Source: Methanomassiliicoccales archaeon (lineage in GTDB: Archaea; Thermoplasmatota; Thermoplasmata; Methanomassiliicoccales; UBA472). From it: a stretch of 5,952 nt of DNA. The DNA is taken from positions 1-5,952 of the forward strand of contig JALOTM010000067.1 of the NCBI GenBank assembly GCA_025457905.1. Direction: 5' to 3'. Below, in pieces: positions 1 to 5,479 of this stretch. The translations under genes and the position numbers were made by a program. A model generated the notes under the pieces. That model was not told the origin of the DNA, made no database searches, and saw nothing but the letters and a program-made list of their open reading frames with translations. Each line of letters opens with the position of its first letter. Position 1 is the first letter of the stretch.

Positions 1-505
1 CCCCGCCCGCGAAGGCCAGGATGAAGATGATGGGTATACGGGCTATCGGATCCAGAAGGTTCACAAGGTAGGCCTTGGACATCTGCATGCGGGCGTTGAA
101 GGTGAGGATGGCGATGCTGACGATGTCGTACATCACCTGGTAGGTCACGAATATGATGACCAGCGCCTGGGACTCGGGGCTGAGGAAGTTCCCCAGGACG
201 TCCGTCCACAGGTACATGCTCACCAGCACCACGGCGGCCATGGAGAAGGTGAGGGCCAGCTTGACCACCGTGAAGGTGGACACGCAGTCGCTCAGGTCCT
301 TGCCCTCGGAGATCCGCTTCACGTGCGCGCTGTTGAACCCCAGGTTGGCCAGGCAATCGAACATGGCCACGAAGGAAAGGGCATAGGTTATGCTCCCGTA
401 CACCTCGGGCGAGTACAGCTGGGTGAGCATCAGCATGCCCACCAGCTGAAGGGCGAAGGTGACCACTAGTGTCGAGAACACCAGGAAAGACTTGCGCCCG
501 ATCAT
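1..505 (-). CDS. Wzx-type oligosaccharide/polysaccharide flippase, N-terminal 168 residues (runs off left edge)
   Basis: Proteins of this family (MOP superfamily) move lipid-linked sugar units across the cytoplasmic membrane for assembly of surface polysaccharide or glycoprotein. The visible part begins MIGRKSFLVFSTLVV and has about five hydrophobic segments, near residues 6-29, 36-55, 79-100, 111-135 and 147-168. The loop after helix 1 reads LTQLYSPEVYGSITYAL, which matches the usual flippase pattern (hydrophobic helix, then 'L.P..YG......'). A family member normally has 400-500 residues with 12-14 helices, so well over half lies outside the window. ATG at 505 is the first possible start: in the same frame a stop sits at 563-565, and no ATG, GTG or TTG lies between. 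A GGGAG is only one base from the ATG, too close to act as a ribosome site, and a TATA-like element lies about 30 bases upstream, so the mRNA is probably almost leaderless. It is divergent to the glycosyltransferase gene at 595. The family call is firm; the exported sugar cannot be told. Confidence 0.85.
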   Translation of the reverse strand, partial: MIGRKSFLVFSTLVVTFALQLVGMLMLTQLYSPEVYGSITYALSFVAMFDCLANLGFNSAHVKRISEGKDLSDCVSTFTVVKLALTFSMAAVVLVSMYLWTDVLGNFLSPESQALVIIFVTYQVMYDIVSIAILTFNARMQMSKAYLVNLLDPIARIPIIFILAFAGG

Positions 506-530
506 GCTCCCGACTGGAAGATTCTGCTCC

Positions 531-540
531 TTAATTAATA
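531..540. promoter_or_regulatory. Shared TATA-like element between divergent flippase and glycosyltransferase genes
   Basis: TTAATTAATA is an AT-only island in very GC-rich surroundings, and its first eight bases, TTAATTAA, are a perfect palindrome. Read on the minus strand (TATTAATTAA), its centre lies about 30 bases before the flippase ATG at 505, which predicts a transcript starting within a few bases of that ATG. Read on the plus strand, it predicts a start near 560, giving a leader of about 35 bases before the ATG at 595. A G-rich block (C-rich on the plus strand, 541-549) beside it could serve as part of the flanking promoter context. The position is good for both genes, but function is inferred from sequence only. 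Confidence 0.5.
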
Positions 541-594
541 CCTCCCCCCAGGCGAATGAAGCTTATAGCCCACGGGGAGATTCCCAGTCACTCC

Positions 595-1539
595 ATGATA
601 ATCGTCAGGCTGCGCGGAAGGCTGGGGAACCATCTCTTCCAGTACGCGATGGCCCGGGCCCTTGCCCTGGACCGGGGCGCGGAGGTGGCCTTCGACCTGA
701 GCCACTTCTACCTCAAGCCCTATTCCTGCGGCCTCCGGGGGTTCGCGTCCACGGGGAGGGCGGCAGGGCCGATGGAGATCGGCCCGCTGGTGATGGGCGC
801 GAACCTGCTCACCGTCTCCCAGCTGCATCTCCCAGGGCGCGTCAAGCCCATGGCCCAGGCCCTCTCGTCCAAGGCCCTCTCCCTGGATGCCCGGCTGAGG
901 CCGAGGATGCACCGGTTGATGGAGCGGAGGGACATGATCGGCTTCGAGCAGGCCACCCTCGAAAAGGCCATGTCCCTGCCCGAGGACATCTACCTGGACG
1001 GCTTCTGGCAGAGCGAGCGCTACTTCCTCAGGCACGCGGCGAGCATCCGCCAGGAGCTCACCCCGCAGTTCCCCCTGTCGCCGGCGGCGCAGGCCCTGGC
1101 CAGGGAGATTTCCTCCGTGGACGCCGTCAGCCTGCATGTCCGCCGCGGCGACTACGTCTCGCTCGCCGGCGTCCAGAAGGTCTTCGGCTCCTGCTCCCTG
1201 GAGTACTATGCGAAGGGGGTGGACCTGATGCAGCGGAGGTACGCTCACCCCCATATCTACGTGTTCTCGGACGACATCGCCTGGGCCAGGGAGAACCTCA
1301 GGTACGATGTGCCGATGAGCTATGTGAGCGGCACGCCCGGACTGAGCGACCGGGAGGAGCTGGCGCTCATGTCCCGGTGCAAGGGGAACATCATCGCCAA
1401 CAGCACCTTCAGCTGGTGGGGCGCCTGGCTGAACCCCTCCCCGGAGAAGTCGGTGGTCGCCCCTGGCAGATGGGTCAGCGGGGGGGGCATGGAGAGCAAG
1501 GACGTGGTCCCGGAGTCGTGGGCGAGGGTGAGCGCCTAG
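595..1539 (+). CDS. GT11 family glycosyltransferase (alpha-1,2-fucosyltransferase-like)
   Basis: The family transfers L-fucose from GDP-L-fucose, usually to the 2-OH of galactose in a surface glycan. The 314-residue protein has the usual length and the motifs in order: MIIVRLRGRLGNHLFQYA at 1-18, DGFWQSERYF at 135-144, the donor-binding HVRRGDYV at 181-188 (HxRRxDY pattern), YVFSDDIAWARENL at 223-236 and NSTFSWWGAWLN at 269-280. The ATG at 595 is preferred over an in-frame ATG at 556 because GT11 proteins typically begin right at MIIVRLxGxLGNxLFQYA, and a promoter-derived transcript start would fall near 560. A weak GGGGAG lies 15 bases upstream. It acts on the cytoplasmic side and is divergent from a flippase, which fits a glycan assembly locus. 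A run of eight G bases at 1480-1487 encodes GGG close to the C terminus. The donor might be a sugar other than fucose, since the locus encodes an enzyme that can make GDP-L-galactose. Confidence 0.9.
   Translation: MIIVRLRGRLGNHLFQYAMARALALDRGAEVAFDLSHFYLKPYSCGLRGFASTGRAAGPMEIGPLVMGANLLTVSQLHLPGRVKPMAQALSSKALSLDARLRPRMHRLMERRDMIGFEQATLEKAMSLPEDIYLDGFWQSERYFLRHAASIRQELTPQFPLSPAAQALAREISSVDAVSLHVRRGDYVSLAGVQKVFGSCSLEYYAKGVDLMQRRYAHPHIYVFSDDIAWARENLRYDVPMSYVSGTPGLSDREELALMSRCKGNIIANSTFSWWGAWLNPSPEKSVVAPGRWVSGGGMESKDVVPESWARVSA
1480..1487 (+). repeat. G8 homopolymer inside the GT11 gene
   Basis: Eight consecutive G bases encode residues 296-298 (Gly-Gly-Gly) of the glycosyltransferase. Loss of one G would replace the last 16 residues by about 14 others and then a stop. 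Gain of one G would open a reading frame that continues to 2000. Either change leaves the catalytic motifs intact. Other G or C runs of 6-7 occur in the window, so the tract may be a chance product of high GC content. Confidence 0.5.
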
Positions 1540-1552
1540 GGATCTTTCAAGC

Positions 1553-1606
1553 CGAGATACGAGCAGCGTCTCGAGGACCTCAGGCCTGGGATATTCCCTC
1601 CAGGCC
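1553..1606. terminator. Hairpins in the convergent gap, possible two-way terminator
   Basis: Two inverted repeats lie between the convergent gene ends. The first is CGAGA (1553-1557) with TCTCG (1569-1573), an 11-base loop. The second is a perfect 7-bp stem, GGCCTGG (1583-1589) with CCAGGCC (1600-1606), loop GATATTCCCT. Their position between two converging genes is what suggests a role in termination. Neither is followed by a T tract on either strand, so the call is weak. The rest of the 122-base gap (1540-1661) shows nothing else of note, apart from a short CCTTG/CAAGG repeat (1650-1667) that overlaps the stop codon of the membrane protein gene. Confidence 0.35.
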
Positions 1607-1661
1607 CAATTCTGGACCGTTCGCCTATCATGTCGAGGGGGGTTGGAAACCTTGTACTATT

Positions 1662-2588
1662 TCAAGGGGATTGGACACTGGGGGCCGTCATGGCCGATTG
1701 CTCCAACAGGGCATTTCGGATTCCCATTGCCTTGATCATCAGTATCACCCCGATGAATATGACGATTCCAGCCACCACGATGAGGATGAGCAGTGTGATG
1801 TCGACGGGGAAGAAGATGGCGAGGACCGCCAGAATGAGGGACCCCACCCCTATGGCCAACCTTTTGGTGAAACCATCAGGGGTGGCCAATTTCCCTTGCC
1901 GGACCCTCTTGAGGGAGACGACCGCGCTGGATATCGGCCAGATCGCGATCAGCATTATCAGCAATATGATGGTGAAGGCAGGGAAGGCGAAGGCCAATAG
2001 GCCGAGGGCTATGAAGATCGCGCCCACGATGACATTCTTCTTGGCCACCGCATTCAGGGGCCGCGTTCTGATTCCTTGGAAGATGATGAAGATGGCGAAA
2101 CCTATGATCGCCAAGGGCAGTCCATATTCCAGCAGGTAGGAGAAGACATAGAACAGCTTCGCAAGGATCAGGCCACCGAGGACCAGGAGGCATATCCCGG
2201 CAAGAAGGATCAATTGCCAGGCGACCTTCTGCTCGTGCATCAGCTGCGCGTAATCCATCTTCCTGGTGTTCTTTGCATCGACCCAAAGGGACTCCACCGA
2301 ACCCGATAACATGAGAAGAAGGGGGGCGTCATCGACCAGGTGCATGACGGGATGATGCTCGGGGTCATAGAGGTCCATATGCACCCTCCAGTCGGTTTTG
2401 GTTTCATGAGCGTGATACCTCCCCTTCCGGAATGAGGAGATCGTATCGGGGCTCGGAAGGTTGACCTTGGACTCCTTCCACTCGGAACCGGGGGGGCCCT
2501 CCAACTGCTCCTTCTGGACGATCACCTCCCAGATCCCTTGGTGAAGTGGCCCGAGGAAATCGTCCAGGATACCCATGCGCTCCAACAT
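1662..2588 (-). CDS. HdeD/DUF308-type membrane protein with an unrecognised soluble N-terminal domain
   Basis: The protein has 308 residues from ATG at 2588. Residues 1 to about 120 are soluble and polar, with His- and Asp-rich stretches such as VHMDLYDPEHHPVMHLVDD (69-87); I do not recognise this part. Residues 123-286 hold six hydrophobic segments (about 123-144, 153-171, 184-203, 205-225, 244-261, 263-286). The last four form two similar repeats, each with a glycine-rich helix ending in FP (AFAFP at 199-203, AIFFP at 257-261) followed by a very hydrophobic helix. This is typical of DUF308/HdeD proteins, known from acid-stress protection in enterobacteria but of unclear function in archaea. 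The frame stays open to 2669, but ATG 2588 (MLERMGILDD) sits after AGGT with 10 bases of spacing and downstream of a TATA-like box; ATG 2576, preceded by GGAG, is also possible. Many codons end in A or T, unlike the flanking sugar genes. No link to glycan synthesis is visible. Confidence 0.75.
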   Translation of the reverse strand: MLERMGILDDFLGPLHQGIWEVIVQKEQLEGPPGSEWKESKVNLPSPDTISSFRKGRYHAHETKTDWRVHMDLYDPEHHPVMHLVDDAPLLLMLSGSVESLWVDAKNTRKMDYAQLMHEQKVAWQLILLAGICLLVLGGLILAKLFYVFSYLLEYGLPLAIIGFAIFIIFQGIRTRPLNAVAKKNVIVGAIFIALGLLAFAFPAFTIILLIMLIAIWPISSAVVSLKRVRQGKLATPDGFTKRLAIGVGSLILAVLAIFFPVDITLLILIVVAGIVIFIGVILMIKAMGIRNALLEQSAMTAPSVQSP

Positions 2589-2632
2589 CCAATCTCTTAC
2601 CTGAGAACTCGAAATGCTACTCCTGAAATTGG

Positions 2633-2640
2633 TACATATA
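2633..2640 (-). promoter_or_regulatory. TATA-like box for the DUF308-type gene
   Basis: On the minus strand the sequence reads TATATGTA in a locally AT-rich patch. An archaeal start about 26 bases downstream would fall near 2611, giving a leader of roughly 20-25 bases to the ATG at 2588 that includes the AGGT ribosome-binding-like element. This supports 2588 rather than the longer open frame beginning at 2669, which would start upstream of the box. Confidence 0.4.
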
Positions 2641-2703
2641 CCCTTCCAAATTACGAACCGCCCATGCAATCATTCAATGAGGGATGATGCGGAAGCGGTC
2701 ATC

Positions 2704-2729
2704 CAGCCGTTCAGGCTGATAACGGCCTG
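2704..2729. repeat. Imperfect inverted repeat in the divergent intergenic region
   Basis: GCCGTT (2706-2711) pairs with AACGGC (2721-2726) around the loop CAGGCTGAT; two further pairs (C2704-G2729, A2705-T2728) form across one bulged C. It is not near either start codon and has no T tract. It could be an operator for a dimeric regulator or a chance structure. Confidence 0.3.
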
Positions 2730-2915
2730 CAACGAGTGCGGTCCGTGCCCATCGGGAGGGACGTTGTTCGCATCGGCGCTTTCCGTCGGGTGCATTTCCG
2801 GCCGTACGGATTGGCCGTGAGAGGTGCTGGCTCCTTCCAGATGGTTCAGCGGAGGCGGGATTAATCCAGGAGCGCAATCGCAGGACAGCTGGACCAAGGT
2901 CCCGGCCTGAGCAAC

Positions 2916-2937
2916 CTTCATAAAAGCAAAGGGTGAT
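2916..2937 (+). promoter_or_regulatory. TATA-like box and ribosome-binding-like sequence before the epimerase gene
   Basis: CTTCATAAAAG (2916-2926) is a TATA-like element centred about 26 bases before the ATG at 2947, the spacing expected for a leaderless archaeal transcript. A GGTGAT (2932-2937), complementary to the 3' end of 16S rRNA, lies nine bases before the same ATG and would serve only if transcription starts further upstream. Both signals point to 2947 as the start; they cannot both be in use from the same promoter. Confidence 0.45.
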
Positions 2938-2946
2938 GCCCGGCGC

Positions 2947-4041
2947 ATGGTAAAGGCAAGCGACGCTCCCATCAAGACCGCCCTGGTAACCGGCGCCGGT
3001 GGATTCATCGGGCACCACCTGGTGCGCTACCTCAAGGACAAGGGGTACTGGGTGAGGGCGGCGGACATCCACGAGCCTTACTACGGGCGCACGGCCGCGG
3101 ACGAGTACATCGTGGGCGACCTGCGCACCGAGGCCGCGGCGGAGCGGGCGGTGAAGGGCGAGGGGAGGAAGGCCTTCGTCCCCGAGGAGGTCTACCAGCT
3201 CTCTGCCAACATGGGAGGGATGGGATTCATCCAGACCCACCATTCCATCATCCTGCGCGACAACCTGCTCATCAACCTCAACATGCTGGAGGCGGCCCGG
3301 AGGCACGAGGTGCACAAGTACCTGTACTCCTCGTCGGCCTGCGTCTACCCCGACTACAAGCAGACCACCGTGGATGTCGTCCCGTTGAGGGAGGAGGACG
3401 CCTACCCGGCGGACCCTCAGGACGCCTACGGCTGGGAGAAGCTCACCTCGGAGAAGCTCTGCCAGTACTACCGCTCAGACCACGGCATGAACACGCACAT
3501 CGTCCGTTTCCACAACGTCTTCGGGCCGTTGGGCTCATGGAAGGACGGCCGGGAGAAGGCCCCGGCGGCCCTGTGCCGCAAGTTCGCCGTGGCCAGGATC
3601 GCCGGCTCCCGGGACATCGAGATCTGGGGGGACGGCCTGCAGACGCGCTCCTTCCTGTACATCGATGACTGCGTGCGCGGCGTGCACATGCTGCAGCAGT
3701 CCTCGATAAACGACCCCATAAACATGGGCCAGGACCGTCTCATCAGCATCAACGAGATGGCCGCCATCATCGCCGATGTCGCTGGCATGCCCGACTACCG
3801 CCTGGTGCACATCCCCGGGCCGCTGGGGGTGCGCGGGCGCAACTCGGACAACACGCGCATCTACCGGGACCTGGGCTGGAGGCCGGAGGTGTCGCTGGAG
3901 GAGGGTCTGGCCAGGCTGTACGCCTGGGTGCACGAGAGGGTGCGCGAGGAGATCGCCCGCGCCCCGGACAAGGACCTGGCCATCAAGATGCTGTCGAGCA
4001 GCGAGACCTTCGGGTACTGCGACCCTTTGCCCAAGGATTAG
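2947..4041 (+). CDS. gme: GDP-mannose 3,5-epimerase-like enzyme (extended SDR family)
   Basis: GDP-mannose 3,5-epimerase converts GDP-D-mannose to GDP-L-galactose, with GDP-L-gulose as the 5-epimer, using tightly bound NAD. The 364-residue protein carries the family's features in order: TGAGGFIG at 15-22 for NAD, D40 at the end of the second strand, SANMGGMGFIQ at 86-96, SSSACVYP at 128-135 with Cys132 matching the catalytic Cys145 of the Arabidopsis enzyme, the SDR pair Y161 and K165 in YGWEK, RFHNVFGPLGSWKDGREK at 187-204 with Lys204 matching the plant catalytic Lys217, IWGDGLQTRSFLYIDD at 226-241 and HIPGPLGVRGRNSDN at 288-302. This is far closer to GME than to UDP-glucose 4-epimerase or GDP-mannose 4,6-dehydratase. 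It is cytosolic. A strong terminator follows, so it may be transcribed alone. A related substrate such as GDP-D-glycero-D-manno-heptose cannot be excluded, given the heptose kinase gene downstream. Confidence 0.88.
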   Translation: MVKASDAPIKTALVTGAGGFIGHHLVRYLKDKGYWVRAADIHEPYYGRTAADEYIVGDLRTEAAAERAVKGEGRKAFVPEEVYQLSANMGGMGFIQTHHSIILRDNLLINLNMLEAARRHEVHKYLYSSSACVYPDYKQTTVDVVPLREEDAYPADPQDAYGWEKLTSEKLCQYYRSDHGMNTHIVRFHNVFGPLGSWKDGREKAPAALCRKFAVARIAGSRDIEIWGDGLQTRSFLYIDDCVRGVHMLQQSSINDPINMGQDRLISINEMAAIIADVAGMPDYRLVHIPGPLGVRGRNSDNTRIYRDLGWRPEVSLEEGLARLYAWVHERVREEIARAPDKDLAIKMLSSSETFGYCDPLPKD

Positions 4042-4049
4042 GCCCCCCT

Positions 4050-4113
4050 CGACGAACGCCGTTCTTTTGCGTATAAGGGCGGCGTCGTTCGTCGTTTCTT
4101 CCTTCGTTTTTCC
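4050..4113 (+). terminator. Hairpin plus T-rich tract after the epimerase gene
   Basis: The left arm CGACGAACG-CCG (4050-4061) pairs with CGGCGTCGTTCGTCG (4080-4094): three pairs, a three-base bulge (CGT on the right arm) and nine more pairs. The loop is 18 bases. Directly after it comes a pyrimidine-rich tract at 4095-4113 ending in GTTTTTCC. It starts eight bases after the stop codon at 4039-4041. T tracts suffice for termination in archaea and the hairpin may add to that. The loop contains GTATAAGG (4071-4078), which could also serve as a weak TATA-like box for the next gene. Confidence 0.65.
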
Positions 4114-4223
4114 ATTGCTGGCCATGTCGCCGGAAAAGGCTTTTGACCTCCCTGCCCAATCCCTAACGCCAACGCCCGGAGACGGGGACCGGACCCGCAA
4201 CGGAAGGGCGACAAGGGGATGGG

Positions 4224-5456
4224 ATGAGCCATAGCCAGAGAAAGTGGTCCAACAACGGCGGCAAGAAGCAGATAGCCATAGCCTTCGTGGTCATCTTCGG
4301 CCTGGTCAGCCTCATGGCCGACATGGCCAACGAAGGCATCAGGAGCGTCACGGGCACCTACCTGGCCCTGCTTGGGGCCAGCGCCGTGGCCGTGACCTTC
4401 ATATCCGGGCTGAGCGAGCTGATAGGCTACACCCTGAGGATAGCCTTCGGGGTGATCACCGACCGAACCGGTCGGTACTGGACCCTGGTCTTCGTGGGCT
4501 ACGGTATCAATTTGGTGGTCGTGCCCCTATTGGCCCTCTCGGGGGACTGGGTCATGGCCGCGACCCTCATCCTCATCGAGAAGGTGGGCAGGGCGGTCCG
4601 CGGGCCGGCCCGTGACGCCATGATCTCGCATGCCAGCACTGGAGTGGGCAGAGGATGGGCCTACGGCGTGCAGGAGGCGCTGTCCTCCACGGGGGGCATG
4701 CTCGGCCCCATCATCGTCATGGCGGTGCTCCTCATGGGCGGCAGCTATCCGATGGGGATCGCCCTGCTCACCCTGCCCCTGATGGCGATGGTGGTGCTGC
4801 TGGTCATCGCCTTCCGGATGAACCCCCAACCCCGTGAGATGGAGGGGCGGTGCGCCGTCCTGGACACCCGGCGCAAGCTCCCCAGGGCGTTCTGGCTGTT
4901 CGTCCTGGCCGGGGCCCTCATCGCCGCGGGGTACTCCGACTTCCCCCTGGTGGCCCTGCACATGAGCCGATACGAGGAGGCATCGGACAGCTGGATCCCT
5001 CTGCTCTATGCGCTGGCCATGGCCGCGGACGCCCTCTCCGCGCTGGTGTTCGGGAAGGCCTACGACCGCAGGGGCATGGCGCTGCTGGTCCCGGCCCTGG
5101 CCGTGGTGCCAATATTCGTCCCGATGGTCTTCTCCTCGGACATGACGCTGATCGTGCTGGGCATGGTGCTGTACGGCATAGGCTTCGGCGCCCAGGAGTC
5201 GACCATGAGGGCCATAGTGGCGGACATGGCCCCCTACTGCCGCAGGGGCTCGGCCTTCGGCTACTACAACGCCGCCTTCGGGATATCCTGGTTCCTGGGC
5301 AGCCTGACCATCGGCCTGCTCTACGACGTCTCGGTGGCCGCCATGGTGGCCTTCTCGGTGGCCATGCAGCTGGCTGCGGTTCCGGTGCTGCTCAGGGTCA
5401 AGCGCAGCTACTCCTTCAGGCCCCGGGGCTGGTCCCCTCGCCAACAGGGTAAATAG
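4224..5456 (+). CDS. Major facilitator superfamily (MFS) transporter
   Basis: The 410-residue protein has the length and hydrophobic profile of a 12-helix MFS carrier in the cytoplasmic membrane. The motif-A loop between helices 2 and 3 is GVITDRTGRYWTL at 76-88, and its counterpart in the second half is GKAYDRRG at 277-284, showing the two-domain duplication. LMADMANEGIRSVTGTYL (30-47) and GPARDAMISHA (127-137) are typical of a widespread bacterial and archaeal MFS subgroup whose substrates are mostly unknown. The central cytoplasmic linker lies at about 198-222. The start is ATG 4224, preceded by AAGGGGATGGG; an ATG at 4219 is out of frame. No TATA-like box lies at the usual distance, so it is probably translated from a leadered mRNA. 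The gene ends 23 bases before the kinase and likely shares its transcript. Its closeness to sugar genes suggests import or export of a sugar or metabolite, but nothing in the sequence fixes the substrate. Confidence 0.85.
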   Translation: MSHSQRKWSNNGGKKQIAIAFVVIFGLVSLMADMANEGIRSVTGTYLALLGASAVAVTFISGLSELIGYTLRIAFGVITDRTGRYWTLVFVGYGINLVVVPLLALSGDWVMAATLILIEKVGRAVRGPARDAMISHASTGVGRGWAYGVQEALSSTGGMLGPIIVMAVLLMGGSYPMGIALLTLPLMAMVVLLVIAFRMNPQPREMEGRCAVLDTRRKLPRAFWLFVLAGALIAAGYSDFPLVALHMSRYEEASDSWIPLLYALAMAADALSALVFGKAYDRRGMALLVPALAVVPIFVPMVFSSDMTLIVLGMVLYGIGFGAQESTMRAIVADMAPYCRRGSAFGYYNAAFGISWFLGSLTIGLLYDVSVAAMVAFSVAMQLAAVPVLLRVKRSYSFRPRGWSPRQQGK

Positions 5457-5479
5457 TCTCCGAGCGATACGGAGGGAGG
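5450..5479 (+). promoter_or_regulatory. TATA-like box, small hairpin and ribosome binding site before the kinase gene
   Basis: TAAATA (5450-5455) overlaps the transporter's stop codon and is centred about 27 bases before the kinase ATG at 5480, so it could drive a leaderless transcript. GGAGGGAGG (5471-5479) abuts the ATG; its first GGAG, five bases away, is the likely ribosome site on a read-through mRNA. CTCCG (5458-5462) can pair with CGGAG (5470-5474) around a seven-base loop and would hide that GGAG. The signals together suggest the kinase may be translated in two ways, from its own leaderless mRNA or from the transporter's mRNA. Confidence 0.4.

Larger units (their letters stand above)
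2589..2946. other. Divergent intergenic region, no convincing gene
   Basis: These 358 bases separate the starts of the minus-strand membrane protein and the plus-strand epimerase. They hold TATA-like boxes at each end and an imperfect inverted repeat at 2704-2729. Short open frames cross the region on both strands, but none has a recognisable protein, a convincing start signal or codon use like the neighbours. The base composition is more even than in the flanking sugar genes. The length is generous for two promoters, so regulator sites or a small RNA could lie here, but nothing can be shown. Confidence 0.5.

Noticed and set aside
556..594. Upstream in-frame start (ATG 556) for the GT11 gene
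   Set aside because: It would add 13 polar residues before the conserved N-terminal motif, which in this family normally sits at the very start, and it probably lies upstream of the transcript start.
535..1254. Minus-strand open frame of 239 codons
   Set aside because: It lies opposite the GT11 gene, whose family motifs are clear, and has a low-complexity composition without a domain.
459..2000. Plus-strand open frame of 513 codons
   Set aside because: It overlaps the GT11 gene in another frame and then runs antisense to the membrane protein gene. The translation is rich in Gly, Pro, Arg and His with no recognisable domain, as expected for an off-frame reading of GC-rich coding DNA.
2802..2809. 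Palindrome CCGTACGG in the divergent intergenic region
   Set aside because: An eight-base palindrome of this composition is expected by chance in GC-rich DNA and has no second copy nearby to suggest an operator.
2614..2820. Small plus-strand open frame with a Cys-containing stretch (CNECGPC)
   Set aside because: The CxxCxxC pattern hinted at a metal-binding peptide, but the frame overlaps the promoter of the minus-strand gene, has no clear ribosome site, and ends without other conserved features.
2674..3315. Minus-strand open frame of 213 codons reaching into the intergenic region
   Set aside because: Half of it is antisense to the NAD-binding part of the epimerase. The part in the intergenic region has no recognisable protein and no promoter at its start.
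3776..4234. Plus-strand open frame of 152 codons covering the gap before the transporter
   Set aside because: Most of it is an off-frame reading of the epimerase C-terminal part, it runs through the terminator hairpin, and its composition (Trp, Arg, Thr, Pro) is not protein-like.
4527..5444. Minus-strand open frame of 305 codons, rich in His, Gly and Gln
   Set aside because: It is the antisense of the MFS gene; the His- and Gly-rich composition comes from reading hydrophobic codons in reverse. No family match is apparent.
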